Shown here: piece after piece, positions 36,239 through 44,634 of the stretch
Numbering within the stretch: position 1 is the first letter of the stretch
Layout: every line of letters starts with the position of its first letter
Assembly (NCBI RefSeq): GCF_000384475.1
Contig: NZ_ARWB01000001.1
Location: 1,840,176 to 1,904,175, forward strand
From: Methylopila sp. M107
GTDB lineage: Bacteria > Pseudomonadota > Alphaproteobacteria > Rhizobiales > Methylopilaceae
Direction of reading: 5' to 3'
DNA length: 64,000 bases
Notes under the pieces: generated by a model
The model's database searches: none
What the model was told of the DNA's origin: nothing
Seen by the model: only the letters and a program-made list of their open reading frames with translations
Position numbers and translations under genes: made by a program

Positions 36239-36422
36239 TAGGCGCCCTCCTGTGTGGTCCTCTGCATGTGGCCGAATTCAAGTCGATCGATGCAGCAAGC
36301 GCGCTCCGGCTCTTGCTTTCAATGTAGAAACACACGCGAGAAAATTCGAAAGCAAGATCGGGGGTGCGGAAGCGCCTCAACTGGGCGAAGCTCGATCGCA
36401 TCCGCTATCGGGAGAGGCGAAG

Positions 36423-36860
36423 ATGTCGACGACACGATGCGCGATCGCGACGTCGCTCGCCATACTCGCGACGCCCGCTCTGTCGGTCGACGAGCCTCTC
36501 CGGGGCGGCGCCTATGAGATCGCCTACAGCCTCGAACTGCCCCACGTTCAACCGATGCCTGGCGGCAGCGCAAAAGTGTGTCTCACCGACGCGGGCGGCG
36601 TCTCCGCTTTCCCGGTGCTGAGCGCCAACAACCCACTCGCCCGCTGCCCGGTGACGAAGCTCCGCCGTGACGGCCGCGAGGTCTCGTTCGAGATTGCCTG
36701 CCCCGGCCCCAACGCCGCCAAGGCCTACGCTCTGTTCGACCTGCGCGACGGGGCCTTCGACGGGCGCATCGCGATGAACATGGGCGGCAAGAACATGACG
36801 ATGACGGAAGTGCAGCACGGCGCGCGGATCGGCGATTGCGAGACGACGCCGACGCAGTGA
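36423..36860 (+). CDS. DUF3617 family secreted protein
   Basis: A 145-residue exported protein: a signal peptide (TTRCAIATSLAILATPALS) and a DUF3617 domain, with GGAYEIAYSLELPHV, KVCLTDA, and the typical end MNMGGKNMTMTEVQHGARIGDC. Three or four cysteines suggest disulfides. The family function is unknown; members are periplasmic. GGAGAGG lies just upstream. Convergent with the amidase gene. Confidence 0.8.
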   Translation: MSTTRCAIATSLAILATPALSVDEPLRGGAYEIAYSLELPHVQPMPGGSAKVCLTDAGGVSAFPVLSANNPLARCPVTKLRRDGREVSFEIACPGPNAAKAYALFDLRDGAFDGRIAMNMGGKNMTMTEVQHGARIGDCETTPTQ

Positions 36861-36864
36861 GACG

Positions 36865-38043
36865 TCAGCCCGCCGCCCACGCGGCGGCGAGTTCGAGCAG
36901 CGCCTCGTCCTGCCCGCGCGCGGCGACCATCGACAGACCGACCGGCAGCCCGTCGACCTTGGCCGCCGGGAGCGAGATCTGCGGCATGCCGGCATGACCC
37001 GCGGGCGACAGCATCTCCAGCGCCTTGGCGCGGAAGACGTTAAGCTCGGCTTCCGGCGTCTCGCGCTTCGGCGCGACGCCCGGCACTGTCGGCAGCAGCA
37101 GGATGGTCCCGGGCGTCACAAGAGCCTCCATGCGCGCGCGGATCTTCTCGCGCAGCGCCTTCGCGGCCGAGATCTCGTCGTCGCCGATCTGCGATGCCGC
37201 CTCGAAGCGCTCCTTCACGCCCGACCCGAAACGGGGCTTTACGCGCAGAACCCAGTCGCGATGGAGCGCCCACGCCTCCGCCGACTGGATGACGCGGAAC
37301 ACGTTGCGCCAATCCGCCGCCTGATCGCCCGCCGCCTCCACGTGCTCGATCGTCCCGAACAGCGCCTTCGCCCGCTCGACCTCGGAGGCGAGCGCGAGCC
37401 GCGTCGCGTCGTCGGCGCGGGAGAACATGTCGTCGGCGATCAGCAGGCGCGTCGGCGCGGCGGGCGCTTTCCGCGGCCCGAGCAGCACGGCCCCGACGCG
37501 AGCCAGCACCTTCGCGTCCCGCGCGAACCATCCGGCCGTGTCGTAGCTCGGGGCAAGCGGCACGGCGCGATCGAGCGGCACGCGGCCGTGCGTAGGCCGA
37601 ATGCCGAAGATCCCGCAATAGCTCGCGGGCAGGCGGACCGAGCCGCCGGTGTCGGTGCCGATCGCGAAGTCGACAAGAGCCGCCGCCGTCGCGGCTGCCG
37701 ATCCGGACGACGATCCGCCGGGAATCCTTCCCGGAGCGGCGACGTTTTCGGGCGTGCCGTAATGCGCGTTCTCGCCGTTGAGGCTCCACGCAATCTCGTC
37801 GGTGTGGGTCTTGCCGACGAGCCGAGCGCCGGCGGCGAGCAGGAGCTCCGCGACCGGCGCCGTCTCGGTCGGGACGGCGTGGCTCGCGAGCCAGTCCGGA
37901 TTGCCGGCGCCGGTGGCTGCGCCCGCGAGGTCGAACAGATCCTTCAGCGCGAAGGTCAGGCCCGCGAGCGGCCCGTCGGGCGCGCCGTCGCGCTCGACGA
38001 AGCCATGCTCGACGAAGGCTTTGACGCTGTCGGTGATCGGCAT
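36865..38043 (-). CDS. Amidase (amidase-signature family)
   Basis: A 392-residue member of the amidase-signature enzymes. The Ser-cisSer-Lys triad is visible: the lysine in LTFALKDLFDLAG near residue 33, the GGSSSGSAAATAAALVDFAIGTDTGGSVRLPAS block with both serines. A family YCGIFGIRPTHGRVP follows. Size and motifs fit the short amidases (indoleacetamide hydrolase/AMI1-like) that release ammonia from small amides. The substrate is not determined. The ATG at 38043 has AGGAAAC ahead; upstream is a family A repeat. Confidence 0.87.
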   Translation of the reverse strand: MPITDSVKAFVEHGFVERDGAPDGPLAGLTFALKDLFDLAGAATGAGNPDWLASHAVPTETAPVAELLLAAGARLVGKTHTDEIAWSLNGENAHYGTPENVAAPGRIPGGSSSGSAAATAAALVDFAIGTDTGGSVRLPASYCGIFGIRPTHGRVPLDRAVPLAPSYDTAGWFARDAKVLARVGAVLLGPRKAPAAPTRLLIADDMFSRADDATRLALASEVERAKALFGTIEHVEAAGDQAADWRNVFRVIQSAEAWALHRDWVLRVKPRFGSGVKERFEAASQIGDDEISAAKALREKIRARMEALVTPGTILLLPTVPGVAPKRETPEAELNVFRAKALEMLSPAGHAGMPQISLPAAKVDGLPVGLSMVAARGQDEALLELAAAWAAG

Positions 38044-38088
38044 TGTTGTTTCCTTCGAAGGGAAAGCAGAACGGCTCTCGGGGAGCCG

Positions 38089-38179
38089 CCATGCCCGGCG
38101 GAGCCGGGTATCCACGACTTGCCTCCGATCGTAGCGCGCTCTGCCGAAGTCGTGGATACCCGCGAAGGCGGGCATGACG
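38089..38179. repeat. Palindromic intergenic repeat, family A, copy 3
   Basis: The stretch runs from GCCATGCCCGGCGGAGCC to GGCGGGCATGACG, with inner arms GGTATCCACGACTT and AAGTCGTGGATACC. It matches copies 1 and 2. It lies between the amidase and SRAP genes, in the amidase leader. Confidence 0.8.
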
Positions 38180-38211
38180 GTCGCAATGACCTCGCCTTAC
38201 CCGAAAATGTC

Positions 38212-38904
38212 TCAGAACAACGAGCCCTGCTTGGGCGCGGCCTGCTCCGTCTCGGCCCCGTCCTGTAGCGCGCCTCGCGCGACCACGACCAGCGCGTCGT
38301 CGGCGAGCGGCCGCTGCAGCGCGCGCGCTTCCGACCAGTCGGCGCGCAGCCAGACGTCGATCTCCTCCGGCGTCGTCAGGATGACGGGCATCGCCTTCGG
38401 ATGCACCGAGCCGACGACGGCGTTCGGCTCGGTGGTCAGAAAACCGAACAGGTCGGCGGTAACCTCCCCTTCCCTCACCTTCCGCACGCTGGTCCACCGC
38501 GTCCAGAGGCCGGCGAAGACGCCAAGCGGTCGGCTGTCGTCGAGCGCGAACCAGACCGGCGCCTTCCTGCCCTCCGCTGTCGTTTCATACTCCGAAAAGC
38601 TCGTGAACGGCGCGACGCAGCGGTTTTCTGGCTTGAGCCAGCGCCGCCAATGTGGGCTCGCGACGTTGCGGATGTTGGTGACGCCCGAATCCGCGTTGCG
38701 GCCCTTCAGCACGAAGACCGGCGACGGCATGCCCCAGCGCGCGAGCGCGAGTTCTCGGCCGTCCGCGCCGTTGCGCACGATCGGCGCGGGATAATCGGGG
38801 AAGATCCCGGGCATGGGCGGCAGGTTGCCGGTGTGGTCGACGAGTGCGCGCGCGAGTTCGCGGATCGCGGCCTGTCCCTTGGTGAGCGAGTAGAGATTGC
38901 ACAT
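38212..38904 (-). CDS. SRAP-family protein (YedK/HMCES), abasic-site DNA-protein crosslinker
   Basis: A 230-residue SOS response-associated peptidase-like protein. The catalytic cysteine is residue 2 (M-C-N-L-Y), exposed after Met removal, and crosslinks to abasic sites in single-stranded DNA. The family asparagine and glutamate are in NIRNVASP and TSFSEYE, and the histidine is in [14 protein letters not shown]. The domain covers the whole protein. The 9-base inverted repeat at 38979-39004 lies 75 bases upstream of its start. Confidence 0.93.
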   Translation of the reverse strand: MCNLYSLTKGQAAIRELARALVDHTGNLPPMPGIFPDYPAPIVRNGADGRELALARWGMPSPVFVLKGRNADSGVTNIRNVASPHWRRWLKPENRCVAPFTSFSEYETTAEGRKAPVWFALDDSRPLGVFAGLWTRWTSVRKVREGEVTADLFGFLTTEPNAVVGSVHPKAMPVILTTPEEIDVWLRADWSEARALQRPLADDALVVVARGALQDGAETEQAAPKQGSLF

Positions 38905-38978
38905 GCGGCCGCAAGTTTAGGTCACACACGCATCAAGCGCACCCACAAGCGCGCGCGAAGAAACGCAACCGAGGCGCG

Positions 38979-39004
38979 GGAAAATACTTAAAGTTGTATT
39001 TTCC
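38979..39004. promoter_or_regulatory. AT-rich perfect inverted repeat upstream of the SRAP gene
   Basis: GGAAAATAC, an eight-base spacer TTAAAGTT, and GTATTTTCC form a perfect 9-base inverted repeat in a region that is otherwise GC-rich. The position, 75 bases upstream of the SRAP start, and its AT-rich composition are compatible with an operator or a promoter element. No LexA box (GTTC-N7-GTTC) was recognised. Confidence 0.35.
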
Positions 39005-39151
39005 TCGTGCGGATGATCCGGCTGGCGATGAAAGTCCCTGCGGATCAAGCGCCCCGGCCACATTTCAATATTCCTATTTTTAAGACTTGAAACCTAGTAT
39101 TTTTGGGCATATTGTCCTTTCTCGCCGCTGGAGCGGCGTATGGAGGACATC

Positions 39152-39286
39152 ATGTCGGAAAGAGCCCTTGCAGATATTTCCAACGAAGTCGCCGCCGCGG
39201 CGCGCGAGAAACACCGCGTAAGAGGCACGAACGAACATGGCCGCAGCAAACATCGCGTCGCAATTGCGGCCAACAAAAATAAGTAA
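39152..39286 (+). CDS. Candidate 44-residue basic small protein
   Basis: ATG at 39152 is preceded at 8 bases by GGAGG and opens a frame of 44 residues, SERALADISNEVAAAAREKH, then a basic KHRVAIAANKNK end. The region is AT-richer than its neighbourhood. The strong ribosome site and the amphipathic first half support translation. No family is recognised; comparison with related genomes is the deciding evidence. Confidence 0.4.
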   Translation: MSERALADISNEVAAAAREKHRVRGTNEHGRSKHRVAIAANKNK

Positions 39287-39462
39287 AAACAACGTTTTGT
39301 CGGCGGTAGCCGTTCGCGAAGCGACGGACTTCGCCTAGCCGGCGTCGAAGCTCGCGTCTCGCAAATCTGTGAATGACAACCCTGCAGCCCTCCGCTGCGG
39401 GAACGGCGGAGCGCATCCGCGACGTCACGTCCTTAACCAGTCGGAAGAAAGATAATATACCT

Positions 39463-41091
39463 ATGCCGTATGCACAAGGAATGCCCTCGGGACTTCGCTA
39501 TCACACCGGCGCGCTGCCGCGCTCGAAGAACGTCAACGTACACTTCCAGGGCGGCGGCTATTCGTGGCGACACGTCCTAGGATTGTTCTTCTCTCGTGGA
39601 AAGACGCCCGAGGAAGGCAACCTCTCTCACACCTACTCGCTAAACGGCGGCCTCGATTGGGAGGGTCCGTTCGTTGAGAACAACTCCGTGGCGGAGGGCC
39701 AGTCGGGATACGACCCGAAGAAGCTGCCCTATCAGGTCACCTATGCGATCCACATGAACGCCGTCGTGCGCGGCCGCCTGTTTATCTGGTTCAAAGGTTA
39801 CGATCCGGACGAAACCGGCCCGAGCGGTTCTCTTTACCGCCTGTACGGGAAGGCGATCCGCCGCTACGAGGTCCAGAAGGTGAGCTGCAAGGCGACCGTC
39901 GGCTCACCGGTGATCAAGCTGAACTGGAAGGACCACGGCCTGTCGGGCGACGGCGGCAGCAAATCCGACAGCGTCATCATCAAGAAGTTCGTCGGCCTGC
40001 AGCAGACCGGCGGGATCGGCGGCATCGCGAACAGCAAGTTCGCCGACACGGCGCTCAAGGTGACGGTGATCGACGGCAACAACTTCACCATCACGGTGCC
40101 GGCGTCGAGCCCCAACGCCACTTCCAACGAGGAGCAGGTGAAGATCGTCGGTCTCACCGTCGAGCCGTGGGGATGGGTCGAGCGCCGCTACAACAGCGAC
40201 AACCGGACCTGGGAAGAGGCCGCGCTGGCGGTGATCGGCTCTCCGGCGATCACGAGCATCAACCTCTCGCAGTCCCTGTGGAAGACCGCCTCGGGCAAGT
40301 ATCTGTCGGCCGTCTCGGGCAACTTCAAGCACATCATGCGGGTCCCCGATCCGTTCGACGGCTCCCAGACGGCCTTCACCAAGGGCGCTGAGATGGCTAG
40401 GTGCACCGGCGATGGCCCGGGCTCGCCGAAATATCTGACCGAGCCGACCATCCACGGCGATCCAGCCAACGAGACGGTCTTCGGCTTCCTGCGACCGCAG
40501 GCCAAGCCCTACGAAGCCAGCCGCGACCCCGAGTTCTGGTCGTCCACCAACGCGGGCGCCACGGTGTCGCAGTCGGCGATCTCCAAGAACGCAGCCAACA
40601 AGTCGATCGCCGCGCGCTGCCCCATTCCCTGCGGTTTGGGCGACGACGGCAAGATCTACGGCTTTTGCATGGAACGCCTGACCGACCACACCGGCGACAT
40701 CGAGTTTCGACCCGCTTATCTTCTGGTGGCCGACAAGACCACGGCGCTCGCCAATGGCGGCTCGGCGTTCACGGTCCACGAAATCGGCGAGGCGCTGATC
40801 AACTCGCAGTCCGAGAGCATCTTCACGCAAGCGGACTATGACGCCGCCGGCCAGACCGTTCCGTCGGGTCAGGCGGTCGATCGCTCGTCGGAGGCCAGCA
40901 ACACCGGCCTGCCGACCTGCGTCAAGCACGGCTCGTGGCTGTTCTTCTTCTACGAGGAGCAGGAACAGGGCCTCTGGCTGAACAGCGAGGGCATGTCCTC
41001 ACTGGAGAACGGATGGTCGAACATCAAGTATTTCGCCATCGACACCGCGGCCGTGAACAAGCCGCTGCGCGTCCGCGGCGCGCTCGGCTGA
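39463..41091 (+). CDS. Orphan propeller-like protein with phage-tail-type insert, unknown function
   Basis: A 542-residue protein (572 if the ATG at 39373 is used), without signal peptide. Degenerate Asp-box-like motifs appear: HTYSLNGGLDWEGPF near residue 50 and FWSSTNAGATVSQS near residue 360, as in sialidase-type propellers. Residues about 145-245 (HGLSGDGGSKSDSVIIKKF, then NNFTITVP) resemble a beta domain common in phage tail proteins. Its lower GC, isolation and a terminator immediately after suggest acquisition, perhaps from a phage tail-spike gene. Function unknown; the domain calls are tentative. Confidence 0.55.
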   Translation: MPYAQGMPSGLRYHTGALPRSKNVNVHFQGGGYSWRHVLGLFFSRGKTPEEGNLSHTYSLNGGLDWEGPFVENNSVAEGQSGYDPKKLPYQVTYAIHMNAVVRGRLFIWFKGYDPDETGPSGSLYRLYGKAIRRYEVQKVSCKATVGSPVIKLNWKDHGLSGDGGSKSDSVIIKKFVGLQQTGGIGGIANSKFADTALKVTVIDGNNFTITVPASSPNATSNEEQVKIVGLTVEPWGWVERRYNSDNRTWEEAALAVIGSPAITSINLSQSLWKTASGKYLSAVSGNFKHIMRVPDPFDGSQTAFTKGAEMARCTGDGPGSPKYLTEPTIHGDPANETVFGFLRPQAKPYEASRDPEFWSSTNAGATVSQSAISKNAANKSIAARCPIPCGLGDDGKIYGFCMERLTDHTGDIEFRPAYLLVADKTTALANGGSAFTVHEIGEALINSQSESIFTQADYDAAGQTVPSGQAVDRSSEASNTGLPTCVKHGSWLFFFYEEQEQGLWLNSEGMSSLENGWSNIKYFAIDTAAVNKPLRVRGALG

Positions 41092-41119
41092 CGGCGCTGC
41101 CCTAAGAGACTGAAGGCAC

Positions 41120-41166
41120 CGCCCCGGCGATCGACGAAACATCGTCGACCGCCGGCGCGGGTTTTT
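41120..41166 (+). terminator. Rho-independent terminator after the orphan propeller-like gene
   Basis: A stem formed by GCCCCGGCGATCGACGA and its near-complement TCGTCGACCGCCGGCGCGG, around AAAC, is followed by GGTTTTTGC at 41160-41168. This is a standard terminator and lies 28 bases after the stop. Confidence 0.75.
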
Positions 41167-41283
41167 GCGGGACGCCGCATCACGATCCGCCAAGGTTTGC
41201 TGCAGATGCGATGTCGCGCTGCACAACAGTTAGGCGCTTGACGCCCAAAATTTTGGCCTCCATCCTCAGTTCAAGCAAAAAAA

Positions 41284-41299
41284 TTTCCTCATAGGAAAT
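41284..41299. promoter_or_regulatory. TTTCCTCATAGGAAAT operator candidate, permease operon
   Basis: The sixteen bases lie within a perfect 7-base inverted repeat (AATTTCC/GGAAATT, 41282-41300), 22 bases before the first gene of the permease operon. Fourteen of sixteen positions equal the stretch at 47476-47491 in front of mgsA. A second palindrome CCAAAATTTTGG lies at 41245-41256. The XRE-cupin gene between both targets is the natural candidate regulator. The match is seen; the binding is inferred. Confidence 0.5.
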
Positions 41300-41321
41300 T
41301 GCTGGGGAGGCTCTGCGCGAT

Positions 41322-41618
41322 ATGGGAAACCATGAATCCCGGATCGACGCGATGTATGCGCGCGACAAGTTCGCCGCCTACATCTGCGTTCTGGCCGTCT
41401 GGGCGGTCTATCTGTTCGTGTACTGGCGAATGTTCGACCAGTTTGCGGGCTCAGGCCTGCAATGGCTGATGCTGGGCCTCGGCGGCATGGTGCTGCTGCT
41501 GAACACCGCGGCCGTCGTCGCGCTGGTCCGGCACTATCGCGAGGACAAGGCCGCGATCTACGGCACCGACCTCTACTACCTCGACCGCATTGCGGCCGAG
41601 CGGAGGGCGGCGCGATGA
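41322..41618 (+). CDS. Small membrane protein 1 of the amine permease operon
   Basis: A 98-residue protein with two transmembrane helices (AAYICVLAVWAVYLFVYWRMF and GLQWLMLGLGGMVLLLNTAAVVALV) and a charged end YREDKAAIYGTDLYYLDRIAAER. GGGGAGG lies 20 bases upstream of the ATG. Its stop overlaps the next start (ATGA). I do not recognise the family; the operon position next to an APC permease suggests a subunit or assembly factor. Confidence 0.7.
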   Translation: MGNHESRIDAMYARDKFAAYICVLAVWAVYLFVYWRMFDQFAGSGLQWLMLGLGGMVLLLNTAAVVALVRHYREDKAAIYGTDLYYLDRIAAERRAAR

Positions 41619-42007
41619 AGAGAGCCCCTTACGAGCCGCCGACCCAGTCGATCTTCGGGCAAGTCGTTGACGCCTTCCTGATGCTCGCGCTGGTGCTGGT
41701 CACGCTCTACCTGCCGCTGCTGCTCGGCCTTGCGGGCGGCGGCACGACCACCAAGACGTTCGACAATCCGACATGGGCCGCGCTCGGCCAGAACGCCGCG
41801 ATGGCGGAGCAGTGGGAGAAGCTCGGCTTCAACCCGGCCACCGCCGCCGAGATCATCGGAAAGCGCTTCGACTACGAGTTCTCGTGGCTCGCCTTCGCGG
41901 TCACCGCGGTCGTGATCGTCGGCTACTTCGCGGCGATGCTCCGCTGGTCCGACAAGGAATATCGCGACGTCATCGCCGAGCGTTTCGACGACGCGCGAAC
42001 CGATTGA
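41615..42007 (+). CDS. Small membrane protein 2 of the amine permease operon
   Basis: A 130-residue protein with two helices (FLMLALVLVTLYLPLLLGLAGGG and FSWLAFAVTAVVIVGYFAAMLRW) separated by a roughly 55-residue extracytoplasmic loop with TTTKTFDNPTWAALGQNAAM and KLGFNPATAAEIIGKRF. The loop looks folded. The start overlaps the previous stop. No recognised family; co-translation with the first protein argues for a complex. Confidence 0.7.
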   Translation: MKRAPYEPPTQSIFGQVVDAFLMLALVLVTLYLPLLLGLAGGGTTTKTFDNPTWAALGQNAAMAEQWEKLGFNPATAAEIIGKRFDYEFSWLAFAVTAVVIVGYFAAMLRWSDKEYRDVIAERFDDARTD

Positions 42008-42022
42008 GCCGGGGGAACCAAG

Positions 42023-42193
42023 ATGGTCGTTCTGATGAACTATGCGGCCTGGGGGATCGCCGCGGTCCTCGGGCTCTGGATGTTGTGGGACATGATCTCC
42101 ACCAACCGCAGCCACAGCGAGGCGTATCTGACCTCCTCGGCGGAAGGCGAGATCATCGACGCCGAGGTCGGCGAGACGGCGGCGAGGCAGTGA
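42023..42193 (+). CDS. Small membrane protein 3 of the amine permease operon
   Basis: A 56-residue protein with a single N-terminal helix (MNYAAWGIAAVLGLWMLWDMI), then NRSHSEAYLTSSAEGEIIDAE. GGGGGAACC is a good ribosome site 6 bases upstream. The stop shares one base with the permease start (TGATG). Short one-helix proteins of this kind often are accessory subunits of transporters. Function not known. Confidence 0.7.
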   Translation: MVVLMNYAAWGIAAVLGLWMLWDMISTNRSHSEAYLTSSAEGEIIDAEVGETAARQ

Positions 42194-43617
42194 TGGTCGA
42201 CATTTCGAACGCTCCCGGCGCCGTCGCGCCCTCCTCCGCAACTGCTACACCGAAGCGCGTCGCGCTGAAGCGCGTCCTCGGCCCCGCCCATGTCTGGGGA
42301 TTGGGCGTCGGCATCGTGCTGGTCGGCGAGTTCATGGGCTGGAACTTCGCGGTCGGCAAAGGCGGCGCGATCGCCGCGCTCACCGCCTGCTGGCTCGCCG
42401 GCATCCTCTACACCTGCGTCGCCATGATCGACTCGGAAGTGACCTCCACGGTCGCGGCCGCCGGCGGCCAGTATGCGCAGGCCAAACACATCATCGGGCC
42501 GCTCGCGGCCTTCAATGTCGGGCTCTACCTTGTCATGGCCTACACCATGCTCGAGGTCTCGAACGCGATCGTCACCGGCGACCTGATCCAGGCCTTCGCG
42601 GCCAACATGGGCCTTGCGGGAGAGGTCGACAAACGCGCCTACATGGTCCTGACCATCACCTTCCTCGCCTGGCTGAACTATCGCGGCGTGCTGGCGACGC
42701 TGACCATCAACTACATCATCACGGCGATCGCCTTCGCGGCGATCATCGCGCTGTTCGTGGCGGTCAATCCGCTGACGCCCGGCACGGTGGTCCGGCACGA
42801 CGAGCTGCTGACGGGCCTGCCCTATGGCGGCCTTGGCATCCTGGCCGCCATGCACTTCGGCCTGTGGTTCTATCTCGGCATCGAGGGCACCACGCAGGCG
42901 GCCGAAGAGGTGCGCTCGCCGGCCCGCTCGCTGCCGCTCGGCACGCTCACCGGCATCATGACGCTGCTGATTGCCGCGACCCTCACCTGGTACATCGGCT
43001 CCGGCCTGATGCCCTGGGAGTATCTCGGCCAGGCCGTGACGCCGCTCTACGACGCGTCGCGGCTGACGGGCTCGAAGGCGCTTGAGGTGTTCCTGTTCGT
43101 CGGAACGCTGTTCGCCACTCTCGCCTCGGCGAATGGCTGCATCAACGACGCCTCGCGGGCCTGGTTCGCCATGGGCCGCGACCGGTACATGCCGGTCTGG
43201 TTCGGCGGCGTGCATCCGACCTACCGGACGCCGTTCCGGGCGATCGTGTTCTTCGTGCCGATCGCGATCCTGTTCGCGATCTCGACCCCGCTCGACCAGA
43301 CCATCACGCTCTCGATCCTGTCTGGCCTGCTCGGCTACACAATCATGGCCATCGCGGTGATCATCTTCCGCAGGAAGTGGCCGCTCGGCTCGATCCAGCG
43401 GGGCTATGTCCACCCGCTGCACCCGCTGCCCGCGATCCTGCTGCTCGGCCTCTGCGCCGTGACCTACCTTGCGGTGTTCCTCGGCTACGGCACGCAGCTG
43501 CTGGCGATGATGGTGTTCTACATCGTGGCGTCCGCCTGGTTCGTGTTGCACCGCTACAAGTACTGCCGGCGGGGCGAGCAGTTCACGATGCCCTGGCCCA
43601 AGCCGAGAGGGTATTGA
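42193..43617 (+). CDS. APC-superfamily amine/amino-acid permease (ethanolamine permease-like)
   Basis: A 474-residue permease with twelve helices. The N-terminal GPAHVWGLGVGIVLVGEFMGWNFAVGKGGA and the LTLTINYIITA-type later helices resemble Eat ethanolamine permeases of the APC family. The neighbours (amine regulator, mgsABC-gmaS) suggest that it imports methylamine or a related small amine rather than ethanolamine, since no ethanolamine ammonia-lyase gene is visible. Substrate is inferred from context. It is the fourth gene of its operon. Confidence 0.8.
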   Translation: MVDISNAPGAVAPSSATATPKRVALKRVLGPAHVWGLGVGIVLVGEFMGWNFAVGKGGAIAALTACWLAGILYTCVAMIDSEVTSTVAAAGGQYAQAKHIIGPLAAFNVGLYLVMAYTMLEVSNAIVTGDLIQAFAANMGLAGEVDKRAYMVLTITFLAWLNYRGVLATLTINYIITAIAFAAIIALFVAVNPLTPGTVVRHDELLTGLPYGGLGILAAMHFGLWFYLGIEGTTQAAEEVRSPARSLPLGTLTGIMTLLIAATLTWYIGSGLMPWEYLGQAVTPLYDASRLTGSKALEVFLFVGTLFATLASANGCINDASRAWFAMGRDRYMPVWFGGVHPTYRTPFRAIVFFVPIAILFAISTPLDQTITLSILSGLLGYTIMAIAVIIFRRKWPLGSIQRGYVHPLHPLPAILLLGLCAVTYLAVFLGYGTQLLAMMVFYIVASAWFVLHRYKYCRRGEQFTMPWPKPRGY

Positions 43618-43619
43618 GC

Positions 43620-44321
43620 ATGGGCGCCGCGGCTGGCCTCATCGCGCTCGCCGCGGCGCTTTTCGCGGCAGGCTTCGCGATCCTGCGGGCGAACCGGCGG
43701 GAGCGGGAAACCCGCCGCGACATCCTGAAAAGCTGCGGCGAGCTTCTCGAAAGCTCCGCCGCGCAGGTCGCGCCGTCGGGCTACGGCGTGCTGCGCGGAG
43801 TCTATCACGGCCGGCGGGCGGCGCTGACGCCGATCGCCGAGGCGCTCGCCTTCCGAAAACTGCCGCAACTCTGGATCGCGGCGGCGCTCGCCGACATTGA
43901 TCCCGATCGCCCGTCGATCGAGATTGTCCGCCGGCCGGCCGGCTCCGAGTTTTTCATGGGCGCGGCCGGATCGGCGCCTTCGGTCCGGCCGCCCGCGAGC
44001 TGGCCGCAGGACACCAGCGTGCGGGTCAGCCGAAGCGCCGCGCCGCTGTTGCGCAGCATTGGACCTCTGCTTGCAGGCCCGCTCTCCGACCCGAAACTGA
44101 AGTCGGTGTCGATCGGCCCGCGCGGCGTGCGCGTCGTGCGTCAGGCGGCTCAGGGCGCGCGCGGCGCCTATGTCCTGTTCCGCGACATGCGCTTCGACGC
44201 GGATACGATTTGCGCGGCCGACGCCCGCTCCGCGCTCGACCTCGCAACAGCGCTCGCCGACAGGATCGCCGCCCATGACATCGAAATCCACGACGCAGCC
44301 AAAACCCGTGACGCCGCCTGA
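43620..44321 (+). CDS. Membrane-anchored hypothetical protein downstream of the permease
   Basis: A 233-residue protein with one N-terminal helix (GAAAGLIALAAALFAAGFAIL) and a soluble domain of about 200 residues (QVAPSGYGVLRGVYHGRRAALTPIAEALAFRKLPQLWI to VRVVRQAAQGARGAYVLF). No family motif is recognised. It starts 2 bases after the permease stop and overlaps the next gene by 47 bases, so it belongs to the same transcript. Confidence 0.65.
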   Translation: MGAAAGLIALAAALFAAGFAILRANRRERETRRDILKSCGELLESSAAQVAPSGYGVLRGVYHGRRAALTPIAEALAFRKLPQLWIAAALADIDPDRPSIEIVRRPAGSEFFMGAAGSAPSVRPPASWPQDTSVRVSRSAAPLLRSIGPLLAGPLSDPKLKSVSIGPRGVRVVRQAAQGARGAYVLFRDMRFDADTICAADARSALDLATALADRIAAHDIEIHDAAKTRDAA

Positions 44322-44568
44322 CCCGCGGCTTGTGCTGGCGGTCGCGGCGCTGCTGCCCGGCGTCGGCCATGTCTGGATCGGCCGCGCGGCGCGCGGGCTT
44401 GGCTTCGCCTTCTTCACGCTGATCGGCGGCTGGCTGACCGCGAAGTTCGCGGCGCCAGACGCATCCATCATCGGCAAGCACGCCGGCGGTTTCTTCGTCT
44501 GGGCGCTGTCGCTGCCGGACGTGTACCGCGCCGCGAAGCTCGACCTCGAGCGAGCGCGCGCCTTATGA
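44275..44568 (+). CDS. Small membrane protein (TM2/DUF-like) ending the permease operon
   Basis: A 97-residue protein with two hydrophobic segments (RLVLAVAALLPGVGHVWIGRAARGLGFAFFTLIGGWL and HAGGFFVWALSLPDVYRAAKLD). The LPGVGHVWIGRAARGLGF stretch is like the first helix-turn of TM2-type proteins. Overlap with the preceding gene is unusually long (47 bases). The function is unknown. Confidence 0.6.
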   Translation: MTSKSTTQPKPVTPPDPRLVLAVAALLPGVGHVWIGRAARGLGFAFFTLIGGWLTAKFAAPDASIIGKHAGGFFVWALSLPDVYRAAKLDLERARAL

Positions 44569-44634
44569 CGCACTAGGGGTTTGGCGCGACCTCGTCTCTA
44601 ATGCGAGGCTCGTGGAGTCGTCAGAAGAGCTTTC

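Noticed and set aside
39463-41091. Reading the orphan propeller-like protein as the sialidase partner of the neuA/neuB cluster
   Set aside because: The genes are 30 kb apart, the Asp-box motifs are degenerate and no catalytic arginine triad or signal peptide was recognised.
42040-43551. A 503-codon minus-strand frame opposite the permease
   Set aside because: Arg/Asp/His-rich antisense product without hydrophobic core or motif; the plus-strand permease is unambiguous.
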